From: Mytilus edulis
Taxonomy: Eukaryota > Mollusca > Bivalvia > Mytilida > Mytilidae
Reading direction: 5' to 3'
Assembly: GCF_963676685.1 (NCBI RefSeq)
Contig: NC_092346.1
Coordinates: 95,035,917-95,099,916, forward strand
Length of the DNA stretch: 64,000 nt
The position numbers and the translations under genes are program-made. Of the stretch, positions 1 through 10,200 are shown one piece after another (the first letter of the stretch is position 1; each line of letters begins with the position of its first letter). The notes beneath the pieces were generated by a model, which saw nothing but the letters and a program-made list of their open reading frames with translations, ran no database searches and was not told where the DNA came from.

Positions 1-888
1 ATCTGACTTAAAAACACAATGTGCCTGATATTTTTGAATGTATCAACATAACCATTATTCCTGGTTATGGCTTCAAATGATATTATAACTTTCAAACTAT
101 ATATCATAGGGTCTAAGGTCTATGGGATGTTTTTCTCTATGTTTCAAACATCTAATATAAAAAAAACATTGGACATTTAAGATAATTATAATTATCGTTG
201 CATATGGGAAATACCTAACAGTTCTTTGAGTTGCACGTTTTGACATAAACACATTGTTAATGACTAATTTATGTAAAAAAAATTAAAAAAATTATGAAAG
301 CTGTCACATTTTAATTGTGTGGTTTTAATATTAAAACAATCACTGTTTGTTTGGTGTTTGATTATTTTAACATTGTTTTTTCCATACTAGGCAGGAGTGA
401 GTATTGTTTTAACATCTCTTGTTTCACAGCTCTCTCAGTTTCTTTATTTCTTTTGTTAGGATAAGTGCAGAATGTATTTGCCTGTCATATCTTTAGGAGA
501 ACACAAAGTTTGATCCATTATACAGTTTTAGCCTATATTGACATATGTAGAAATTTTAAAAGGAGTCCAACTTATTGGTAAAATAACTTGACATGTATTT
601 GTTCGTTTTCTACATAGATATAAGAAGGACATTTTTGATTTATTTCATCTAAATTTTACCAGCATAATATTTGTAAATTTCTTAAAAGTTGGTTATTTTA
701 AAATCCTTTGCTACATTGTAGTATAGGTGTATATTTTTTACCCTAAATATAGTCATTCCATCAGTCAATATGGTTTTTAGATGATAAGTCAAATATTTTA
801 TATTGAGTTGCCAACTTACTAGAATATGTAAGAAACATATGACCAAAGTTGCATATATGGTGATATATAATGAGTTAAAATAAACCTA
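1..888. other. AT-rich non-coding DNA, no gene seen
   Basis: No open reading frame of note and no repeat that recurs elsewhere in the window. By position it may be an intron of the plus-strand gene whose last exons lie at 3601 and 7857. That is inference from location only. Confidence 0.4.
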
Positions 889-1140
889 AATAAAGGCAAC
901 AGTAGTATACCGCTGTTCAAAACTCACAAATCCATGGTCAAAAAACAAAATCGGGGCAACAAACCAAAACCGAGCGAAACGCATTAAATATAAGAGGAGA
1001 ACAACGACACAACATCGAAACGCAACACACACAGAAACAGACCAATCATCAGACAAAACACCACGAGAATAACAAATGTAACATAAAAACCAAATACATG
1101 AATTTGGGATAGACAAGTACCGTGCCACGTCTTATCTCAA
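889..1140 (+). repeat. Dispersed repeat J, copy 1
   Basis: Starts with AATAAAGGCAACAGTAGTAT and is purine- and A-rich. The first ~140 bp recur at 5406-5600, and on the minus strand at 30310-30806. The minus-strand open frame across this stretch is only the antisense of the repeat. Confidence 0.75.
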
Positions 1141-1319
1141 TATCTCAAAAATAAGTTCATGAAAAGGTGGTTTCTTAATAACAATGGCATTTTTTCTAAG
1201 ACATTTCTGAAAGTTTGAAATATGAAAACAGGTAATGAACAGGCTGTCTTATATACCTTTTGTACATTTATTTTAATTCTTTTCAGCTTTAATCTTTTTT
1301 AATTAAACTTCAATAAACA

Positions 1320-1610
1320 CACTTTTGTTTTATTCTGAACACTGTAGACTAAATCAGAGTTCTGGAAACACCTTTTTCTAAGCATGTTTTTTTAATTGAC
1401 TACTCTACTCAGAATACTGAAGACATCTTTCTTTAATTTACTACTTTATTCAGAGTTCACAGCACCTCTTGTAAACTAACTATTTTATTCAGAACATCAA
1501 TGACACTTCATCTAAATTTGTTCTTTTATTTAAAGAATTGCAGAAATATCAATTATTGATGTGTACTATTTTTTCTCAGAATATTATTTTATAGTTCTAT
1601 GTTTTCATTT
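1320..1610 (+). repeat. Degenerate ~40-bp tandem repeat
   Basis: The motif CTAYTTTATTCAGAR recurs in diverged form at about 1400, 1441, 1480, 1520 and 1563, with spacings of 39-43 bp. Weaker copies lie towards 1328. The units are old and strongly diverged. Confidence 0.5.
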
Positions 1611-2059
1611 AGAGAATATCTAATGCATGTTTGATTTTAAGGACACACTTATTAAAACTGAAGAGTTTAGGGTGACAGTTTCAAACATTGGCCCAGGGCA
1701 TATCATGTTACTCATGGCTATCATTATGTCATTCTATTTGTCTGTCATTATTAAATCAAACAGCTGTCCAAATTGTTTCTGTTATGAATGTAGATGTTGA
1801 TGTATTTTTCTGTTTTATAAGGATACAATTGCTGATGAACCAATATTTACAAAAGAATTTCTTGTTTCCAGTGTATGTTCCTGACATTATAATTTAGTAA
1901 CCTTACAAATAATTTTTGATGAAAACAGTATTTCAAATAAGGCAGTATCTCTGTTAATTTGGAATAGAAAATTCTAACCATCTATTAAGCAGGCATGATA
2001 TTTCGGCAAAAAAATTCTTGTTGTTAGCAATGTAAATTTACGTTTTATTGTTAATTGTA

Positions 2060-2961
2060 GATTTTTAACCAGTCGGTTATTGATTTGGGGATGGCCGGGC
2101 GGGCGGCAATCAAATGTTGTCCGTGCATTAATTCATGAACTGTTCAGCCAATGCTTTTAAAATTTTAATATGTTGTTACTGACAACTAAATGAAGGTCAA
2201 GTTCAATAATGACGATTTTGACTTTTACCATTCAGGAGTTATGGTTCTTGAAAGATTGAAAAATGGAGTTTTCAGTCGTGTCCGTGCATTTACGCATGAA
2301 CTGTTCTACCAAAGCTTCTCAAATTTTAATATGTAGTTACTGATGACAAAATGGAGGTCAAGTTCAATAATGACGATTTTAACCTTTACCGTTCAGGAGT
2401 TTTGGTTCTTGAAAGATTGAAAAATGGAGTTTCCAGTTGTGTCCGTGCATTTACGCATTAACTGTTCTACCAAAGCTTCCCAAATTTTAATATGTTGTGA
2501 CTGATGACAAAATAGAGGTCAAGTTAAATAATGACGATTTTGACTTTCACCGTTCAGGAGTTATGGTTCTTGAAAGATTGAAAAATGGTGTTTCCAGTCG
2601 TGTCCGTGCATTTTCTCATGAACCATTCAACCAAAGCTTTCGAAATTTTTATATGTTGTTACTGATGACAAAATAGAGGTCAGGTTTAATAATGACGATT
2701 TTGACTTTTACCGTTCAGGCGTTATGGTTCTTGAAAGATTGTAAAATGGCGTTTCCATTCAAGTTGTTGCATTTACTCATGAACCATTCAATCTAAGCTT
2801 TTCAAATTTTAATATGTTGATACTGATGACAAAATGGAGGTCAAATTTGATATTGACGATTTTCACTTTCACCATTCATCAGTTATGGTTCTTGTGATAT
2901 TGCCAGGACACAAATAAATATTAATAAATCCGGTTTGCTGTCGTTGTGGCAGCCTCTTGTT
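2060..2961 (+). repeat. Repeat P: element with a 161-bp tandem array
   Basis: About five direct units with an exact 161-bp period. The anchor TCCGTGCAT occurs at 2120, 2281, 2442 and 2603, and a mutated form lies near 2764. Each unit also carries a conserved segment containing GGTCAAGTTCAATAATGACG. A unique 5' flank contains a GC-rich patch (GGCCGGGCGGGCGG). The 3' flank ends in a 6-bp stem-loop (2937-2942 with 2948-2953) followed directly by CTCTTGTT at 2954-2961. The layout matches bivalve 'pearl'/HINE-type non-autonomous elements with a central array of ~160-bp units. That family assignment is from memory. Confidence 0.8.
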
Positions 2962-3548
2962 TATTTTGACCTATATATTTATATATTATTTATCAAAACA
3001 AAATATCTTTTATTTGTTGTTCAAGTTCTAATGTGAATTTCATTTAGTTTTGTGTCTTTGCAATGTTTCAGGTAATGGTATATTTTGTTTTACTAAATCA
3101 ATTTACAGGCACAGTATCCAGCTTAACAATGAATATTTCTCTTTTTACATCACCATGTAAAAAATAGGATTCAAATATATTTTTTTTCTTTTTTCAATTC
3201 TTTTTTATGCATATTAATATCATAAATCAGATTTATTGACATATTCTTTTTATTTTTATGAATAAATTATTTTATTTTAACACACAGGGCGGAGGTTAGA
3301 GCTTGTAAGAAAAAAAACAAGCTATTATTAAAACTAGTGCGTCATAACTAGGTCTATGTTCAAACAACTGGTATTTTATATATTCTCTTGTCAGCATCTC
3401 CAATCAGGTCTTTGTCACAGAGGTGTAACAGTGAACGGATGAACTTTATTTTATGATGTAAAAGCTTAATTGTTATGGGGTTGCAAACAATTTCTACTTT
3501 GTTGTTGTGACTTAACCCTATAGTAGTTAAACTACTATTTTATGTATT

Positions 3549-3600
3549 ATGAGAGTTTGTCTTATTGACACTCATACCCCATCTTCTTATATCTATATAG
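3549..3600 (+). repeat. 3' terminal fragment of dispersed repeat T
   Basis: Closely matches the last ~50 bp of the T copies at 41010-41300 and 60280-60550, sharing GTCTYATTGACAMTCATACC and CATCTYC. It ends exactly at the AG that precedes the exon at 3601. Confidence 0.65.
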
Positions 3601-3734
3601 GGAGATCCAGAAGTCCTAGCCCAAAGAATGGCAGAAAGGGAAAATCAGACAGTCCGACTCCTAACACAGACCTTGGTAAAGGAAAACTCACTGTTCATGA
3701 CATCAATAAGGACAAAAAGGCATTGAGGATCAGC
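3601..3734 (+). CDS. Penultimate coding exon of an unrecognised gene
   Basis: A 134-nt exon bounded by TATAG at 3596-3600 and a strong donor, GTAAGT, at 3735-3740. The upstream intron is phase 1 and the downstream one phase 0. The encoded piece is basic, serine- and proline-rich and hydrophilic: it begins RSRSPSPKNGRKGKSDSP and ends DKKALRIS. It joins in frame to the exon at 7857. The open frame runs back to 3549 only because it reads through the end of repeat T. RSRSPSP suggests a phosphorylated or RNA/nuclear-type tail, but that is weak. I do not recognise the protein and give no function. The upstream exons are not in the window or could not be found. Confidence 0.65.
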
Positions 3735-5405
3735 GTAAGTTTCTATGTAGAAATAGTTAGATTGTTGATATTGTGTTAAGGGTGTTCAATGATAGACAGT
3801 AGTTTGATTTTGTGTTAGGTGATGGATAGAAACTATAGATTTTTTTCAGCTCACATCTCCATTCCATGTTGAGTGATGGTCAGACAGCATAGGAGATAAA
3901 TCTGACTTTCACTTCTTAATTCTGGAAGAAGTGACCATCATATTTTGTCCATATATGGTTTAAACTTTCCATGTAAACCTACATGTTTAAACCCAAAATT
4001 TCTCCAGTATTGTGATGACAGTTTGTTGACCTTTATATGGTTTGTTTTTGTCATGTTGTATGTTTGAGTATTTTGAAACTTTGCCATTCTGATCACTTTT
4101 CTGTGTGAAATATAAAAGTTTTATACATAAATAAATCTGAATGAAATATACAAATGTTTTGGTAAATTGACAATCTCACTACATTTCCGATTTTCTTCCC
4201 ATTTGTTCTGTGAATGCTTGTACCTGTTTCATTGACGTTTACCCAACAATTTCAAACATGATTTGGCAGAAACATTAAATTTGTGTATTGTATGTATTTG
4301 GTATTGTACAATGATTTATAAGATGGGGATAACATCTGGAAGTGTTTTCTTGACTTTGTCGTTAAGTTTATAATATCCATCATATTTTATGTATTCAGAA
4401 TAATATTTATAGATTAAAACTAGGTTGTATTATTTGAAATATAAACATATAAGGTTTTAATAATGTTTTATTTTAAAATTTCAGAAACAAAAAGTAAATG
4501 TTATTTGAGATTTTACTATCTGTACCCTTCCATTGATCAAAGCTTTCTTACAAATGTTTTGCCTTCAGGTTTCATATAATTTGATCTTCTTACCACCATT
4601 TAACACTATTTTTCTGTTTAATTTTTAAAAAATGCAAAATTAATATTAATAATTACCACTGACAACTATTAAGGATGGAAGGTGGCTATCTTTTCCAGAC
4701 TTGTTGATGTCATTGTTACTTAATGAACTGACATTAGAATGCATACCATATAGTGCATTCCAAATAAATACTGCAAAAGCATGTGTTACCATGTTTATAA
4801 CAGATGAAACTTGATAAAAAAAATTCACCAATTATTGTCTTTTTGTAAGAAAAATCAATTTTCTATGATAGAAGTTTCAACCACCTCCCTTCTCAAAGTC
4901 ACCACTCAAATGTCATATTTTTAAGTGAATACAAAATTTTGTAATGAGCCTTTTAAAAATAAATTGATCAATTCTATTTTTTTTATGAGATCTATCATTC
5001 ATATTGCCACACTGTCACAGTTCATATTATTCGATTTGTTTGTGCAAAAAGTCAAAACAACTTTTTTTTCCTAATTTATCTAACAGATAAATATGATCAC
5101 CTTTCAATGGTTGTTTGAAGTTTTGTATTCATCTCTTTAATGTATTGTTAAGACAGTAATGAATCCTGAATTCAAAACATTTATGCAATAGCCTTTAAGT
5201 CCCAAACTTATTCCCATTCCATGTAGATATATATATTATCATTATTATGAATTTTGTGCACCAGTTGCTTTAATATGCATTTATTAAACTCCAAAGTTCT
5301 TTTTTATAATATCTTTACTAAGTGATTGGAAAAGAACTTTTCCCTTCTAAATACTAAAAAAATGTTACTTTTCTACATTAAGATCCCTGATAAAAGGTTT
5401 TACTA

Positions 5406-5600
5406 AATAAAGGCAACAGTAGTATACCGCTGTTCGAACCTCATACATCGATTGAGAAAAAAACAAATCCTGGTTACAAACTAAAACTAAGGGGAAACAC
5501 ATGAAAATATAAGAGGAGAACAACCACACAACAGAAACACACCATTACAATGTAACACACACAGAAACTGATTATAATATAACAATGGTTAAAAACAAAG
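5406..5600 (+). repeat. Dispersed repeat J, copy 2
   Basis: Begins AATAAAGGCAACAGTAGTAT like the copy at 889 and shares the AAGAGGAGAACAAC block and the AACACACACAGAAAC block. Same orientation as copy 1, with moderate divergence. Confidence 0.75.
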
Positions 5601-5698
5601 TCATGTTTGTTCTGATATATGTACAATAACTGTTACTACAGCCACTTAATAAATGATGTATATTGACTTCAGTTGCAAACTAAATAGGAACTGAATTT

Positions 5699-5765
5699 AC
5701 TTTCACTCAAGTGGAGGGATTCGTGCAATTGTACATTGCACGAATCCCTCCACTTGAGTGAAAGT
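5699..5765. repeat. Perfect 31-bp inverted repeat with 5-nt loop
   Basis: The left arm at 5699-5729 and right arm at 5735-5765 are exact reverse complements. The loop at 5730-5734 is TGTAC. Pairing stops at the next base on each side (T against T). The arms contain GTGGAGGGATTCGTGCAAT. The intron transcript would fold into one uninterrupted hairpin. It could be a young fold-back or MITE remnant, a hairpin RNA source, or a replication-generated palindrome. Confidence 0.95.
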
Positions 5766-6299
5766 TCCTTTGACAACATTCATTTATAGAGACATTTACC
5801 AAGTCAAGATTATGATAATTGGTTGCAAGTTATACCTACAAGTGATTTCCAGAACTGACCGTTATAACATTGGGTTTTCAGATTATATCTGAATCAATGG
5901 TTAATCTTTAATTGGTTATACAGCAAGCTTCATGGAAATTTTCCTTGGCCCAATATTTTTTATGTTTACTTCGATTCATAAGATTTGACACTGAACAGAA
6001 CTACAATATTTCTAAACTGTTAAATCAACCTTTCATATTAAGTTACTTTTGGGATAAAAGCAAGGATTTGCATCCTTTGACTCATCCTCTTTGTCATTAT
6101 GGGTGAATATTGCAGTCAGTGTGACTAGCTCTCTATTTTCAATGATGTGATATCTAATTTAGTCATTCAGGTATTTTTCTCTACCTTTTTAAGTATACAC
6201 AACAAAATGCAGTGTGTTGATCATTTTATCATCCATGTCAAGCAATTTACTGATATACTTAGGTATTTGAGTTACAAAATAATGAGTATATGTTGGCTT

Positions 6300-6495
6300 T
6301 CTACCTCAGGCATAGATTACCTTAGCTGGATTTGGCAAAACGTTTAGGAATTTTGGTCCTCAATGCTCTTCAACTTCATACTTTATTTGGCCTTTTTAAC
6401 TTTTTTGGATTAGAGCGTCACTGATGAGTCTTTTGTAGACGAAACAGGCGTCTGGCGTATATACAAAATTAACTCCTGGTATCTATGATGAGTTT
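6300..6495 (+). repeat. Dispersed repeat I, plus copy
   Basis: Carries the recurrent blocks TTTGGTCCTCAATGCTCTTC, AGAGCGTCACTGATGAGTC and TTTTGTAGACGAAACAGGCG, and the end block GGTATCTATGATGAGTTT. The same blocks recur in reverse at 6725-6885 and 30382-30735, and in part at 17085 and 19165. Confidence 0.8.
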
Positions 6496-6724
6496 ATTTA
6501 ACAAAACTTGTCAAGAAAACCGTTTTTTTAAAGATTTATTTGAGTTTGGAACTTGTCAAGAAAACCATTTTATTTAAGATTTATTTAAGTTGTAGAAAGT
6601 AGTGCATTACGTATGAGTCTGTCTGTTCTTCCTATGGACAAAGGAAGCTTAAACTCAATTGAAATTACTACTACCTAAATGATACAATGCAATGTGTAAA
6701 TTTAAGTTCAGAATGCAATGTTAT

Positions 6725-6885
6725 ATAAACTCATCATAGATACCAGTATTGCAATTTTATATTTGTGCCAGGCATGCGTTTTGTCTACAAAAGACTCAGC
6801 AGTAAAGATGAAGCAAAATAAGTAAAAGGCCAAATAAAGTAAGATGTTGAAGAGCATTGAGGACCAAAAATCCCTAAAAGTGACT
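6725..6885 (-). repeat. Dispersed repeat I, minus copy
   Basis: Begins on the plus strand with AACTCATCATAGATACCAG and ends near GAAGAGCATTGAGGACCAAA, the reverse of the copy at 6300-6495. The two form a large imperfect inverted repeat with a spacer of ~230 bp inside the intron. Confidence 0.8.
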
Positions 6886-7856
6886 TTACCTGTCCATGCT
6901 CACAAGCTTTTTTTGATATTTTGATTATGACATTTAGGGATTACATGTAATTGATAAACTGTATTTCAGATCAACGATAACAAAACAAAAAATATAACAG
7001 CCTAATTGTAGGTGATATTTTGTTTATTACACACGCTTCCATCTCAAACACTTGACCTACCCTATATAATCAAGATTATTTCCTTCACACAATTATTTGC
7101 AGAGTGGAAAGTGTGTTTGTTACTCACATACTTTAACAGTGTTTACATTTTTATCTATTGCTACGTATACTTGTGTTGGTTCTAATATCTATTTGACAGA
7201 AGTAAATACCTTTTTTTTCATATATATATATATAATGCCATTTAAGGGTTTGAAACTCACCTTAGATTTTAAAGACACCGAGAGGTGATCATACAAAGTA
7301 AAATATATTAATTAACATTTTATTTTATATTTTAAATCCATCATATAACTTTTTAATTAAAATTTTAGAATATGATTCCCTTATTTAATTTGATTTTTCT
7401 GATTAGAATCCAATTATTGTTTAATTGTACTTGCAATATTAGTAGTCAAAGCACGCAACATCATTTTCCAGATCTTTGAAAGTTTAGCTTATATAAATGG
7501 ATCTGTGTTCAGTAGTGTTCTAATTTTTTAAATGTTTTAAAAGTTTAAAATGTATGTTAATATGAAGTTGAAAGGAACTTTAAAAATGTATTACACAAGA
7601 TAATCAACTTTTTTCAATATCATAACATGATTTTTAATTACTGATTATCTTAATATTTAAAGAATTTCATTTTGATTATTTTGACATTTAAACATGTATT
7701 TTTTGTGCATATATTTAGATAAAAAAAGATTAATAAACGCAAGTTTATATTGATTTCAAACCAGTGTTATAGAAAATATCATCGAACTATAAGATAAAAA
7801 TCTTTCTCAAAATTATTTTTTTCAACATTAACTTTAATTTTATGTGATATTTCCAG

Positions 7857-8012
7857 GTTCTCAATAAAGGATTAAGTACCAGTGCTCGAGGAAGGAAACG
7901 AGAAGTTACAATTCTTGGCATTGATCCACGGAAAATTACATCAGAAAAAGGTCAAAGAAGGCGACCTAATTACCCACCATGGGTTTATGTAGATAATTAT
8001 AGTTATGTATAA
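7857..8012 (+). CDS. Terminal coding exon of the same unrecognised gene
   Basis: Opens after TTTCCAG at 7856 and reads 51 codons to TAA at 8010-8012. The peptide starts VLNKGLSTSARGRKREVTI, continues with IDPRKITSEK and QRRRPNYPPW, and ends VYVDNYSYV. Together with the upstream exon this gives a highly basic C-terminal tail ending in an aromatic cluster. The phase agrees with the donor at 3735. Coding character is supported by clean splice sites on both sides, an in-frame stop shortly after, and higher GC than the flanks. The final residues could act as a short docking motif, but this is speculation. Function unknown. Confidence 0.7.
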   Translation, partial: VLNKGLSTSARGRKREVTILGIDPRKITSEKGQRRRPNYPPWVYVDNYSYV

Positions 8013-9845
8013 TTTGCATTTCATTTAATTTATTTTTAAAATTTAAAAATTTTCAACAAAAGACATTCTTGTAAATAGTAATAGATTTTTTATAGAAGTT
8101 TTATTATACAATTAAGAAAATGTGCAATGTTTGAATGTTAAATATGTTCAACAGTACAGATCAAGTTTAAGTTTGATGCTTTCTATAAATCACAAATGCT
8201 ATTCGATTGAATATTTACATTCTGTACATTTTCCTGTTTTTATGTTTATAGACTAAATTTCAGGGACAACTGTTATTCAGTTACAAAGCACAAAAAGACA
8301 AAAATATGTTTAAAACACTATGATTATCAAATTAGAAGCAAAATGTATGTAGTTGAAGCTTTCTGTCTTATATGAATATTCAAAGTCATTTTAGGGAATG
8401 ATTGTGACTAAAGTATCTTATTTATAGAATATAGAAATAGGATTTTATTGTTTGTCTATGCTGTTGTGTTTTCTATTTTCATTTATGTGCCAAACATTTT
8501 GTTCAATTTTAAAAGATATACGTTTCTATTTTATTGAGGTGAGCATTAATTTAGGTTAAACTCCTATATTTTACTTTAATATGTCAATGCATTGTGTGAC
8601 ATCCATTAAAAATCAGTAAGCATATTAGGCTGAATTACACTTCAAAAGGAAATCATTTGTTTAAATCAAAAGGATGGTATCTATGAATGATTTTTTTCCA
8701 ATGTGGATTTACATGTATACTTAATGAAGCGGGCAATAATGTAAAAATGTTTGATAAGGAACATTGATATTTAGATAATTTCAGATCATTTCTTGCTAAA
8801 CAATATTTGACTTATTAAAATCGTATTTTGTCTTGCATTAAAGTGAGACGAATCCTAAAACTTACAAATTTAGACCTCTATGAGTCAAAAGCAGATTCAG
8901 ACTTATTTATGTCTGCGCTCTGACAGATGGTAATTCAAATTCTCTGGGGGAAAGGTGAAAATCTGCTTATTATGTTACATATGAAATACTTTATTTTCAG
9001 CAGAACAAGTTTGCTTTGAGCTATTTTCAATGAAAAGATATTTATGTGTAAATTATCTCCAATGGGGATTTTAAGACTGCCCTTTTGATATTTTCTTCAT
9101 GAATTTTGAACCTTTATCAATGATTATTAAACATGACTAGTAGTACATGAAGGAGAATCATGTCTTTTATGTTGTTGTTTAGTATACAAGTTGAATGCCT
9201 TTATGATTTAACAAAACTGCTGTGTATTTTTCTGTGCCTTGTGATTTGTTACAAATTCTTATTTATTCCAGAACAGAAATATTTTAGTTCATAGTTGTTC
9301 ATAATCTGTGATATTTTATTGAAAATTTATTTTTACATGACATTGTCTGTTTTTTAAAAACAGAAAATAATTTTTTATCTAATGTATAATTTTTACACAT
9401 AATATTTGTTATGTTATAATTAATTTGCTTATGTTTCTTATCTATGAAGTAAACAGTGCCTCTTATTATGTGCCTTTTTTATTGTTATTTTATCAGATGC
9501 TTTCCCCATAATGATGAACAGGTTTAAATGATTTTAGGATATACATTTATTTTTTCAATAATTAAATATTAAGTCAGAATTTCAGAATTTCATTGGTTTG
9601 TTTGAATGTTTAGAATGCATTTAGAATTATATGTTTTTTGCATTTAATGTGTTATAAAAGTACCTCTTTCAAAACATATTCGAAATGTGAATCAGAAAAC
9701 AGATAGATATTTATCTTTTATAGGACTTATAATTACTGCTGAATCACTCCCGTCCATGTTTTATAACTATTTTACAGTAATGATAGTTAAGCTTAGAAAT
9801 GAAGTTTATGCACTTTGAGAAATAAAAAAAGGTAATCTATGTTAT
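8013..9845 (+). other. Probable 3' UTR, AT-rich
   Basis: Follows the stop at 8012. A canonical poly(A) signal, AATAAA, occurs at 9821-9826 inside GAGAAATAAAAAAAGG. Earlier ATTAAA-type variants occur (for example near 8605 and 8815), so the true end is uncertain. No repeats shared with the rest of the window were seen here. Confidence 0.4.
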
Positions 9846-9881
9846 CTTTATCATTTAATAGTTTTCTGTCTTTAATGAATT

Positions 9882-9915
9882 ACACACACACACACACACT
9901 ATATATATATATATA
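9882..9915. repeat. Microsatellite (CA)n followed by (TA)n
   Basis: About nine CA repeats run directly into about eight AT repeats, just after the candidate poly(A) signal at 9821. Confidence 0.95.
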
Positions 9916-10082
9916 AATATAAATAAGTGCGTCTGAACCAACGACAACTATACCACAGATTTTATCCATTGGATCACTAGTGATGGTGATACAAGGCTGA
10001 AAACAATTTCTGTATGTATAATTTGTCTAAAAAACAGTCCAATTTTGTGAGATCTGTAAATATGAGAAAGCAAATTGTCTTC

Positions 10083-10200
10083 TCTGGCTGGGATTCGAAC
10101 ACATGATACTGAGATATCGTAGCACATGAGTTGCCTTGCACTATGTTCAGCACGCTGGTCAACTCTACCACCTAGTTGAGGCGGTAGAGTGGTCTAGCCC
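10083..10200 (-). repeat. tRNA-derived SINE-like fragment with inverted A boxes
   Basis: On the minus strand an A-box-like GGTGGTAGAGTTGACC is followed by a B-box-like TGTTCGAATCCCAG. On the plus strand a second A-box-like segment, GGCGGTAGAGTGGTCTAGC, starts at about 10180. The two A boxes form an imperfect 11-bp palindrome around 10159-10190. The spacing between boxes is too long for a normal tRNA gene, so I call it a SINE fragment. Confidence 0.45.

Larger units (their letters stand above)
3735..7856 (+). other. Intron (4.1 kb) between the two C-terminal exons
   Basis: Runs from donor GTAAGT at 3735 to acceptor TTTCCAG ending at 7856, with a T-rich tract before the acceptor. It contains repeat J (5406-5600), a perfect snap-back hairpin (5699-5765) and an inverted pair of repeat I (6300-6495 and 6725-6885). 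The remainder is AT-rich, with nothing else supported. Confidence 0.65.

Noticed and set aside
886..1128. 80-aa minus-strand frame
   Set aside because: Antisense of repeat J with no recognisable motif.
2120..2770. Regularly spaced repeats considered as a CRISPR array
   Set aside because: Whole 161-bp units are repeated with no unique spacers, and the genome is plainly eukaryotic. The same applies to the 58-bp and ~145-bp arrays.
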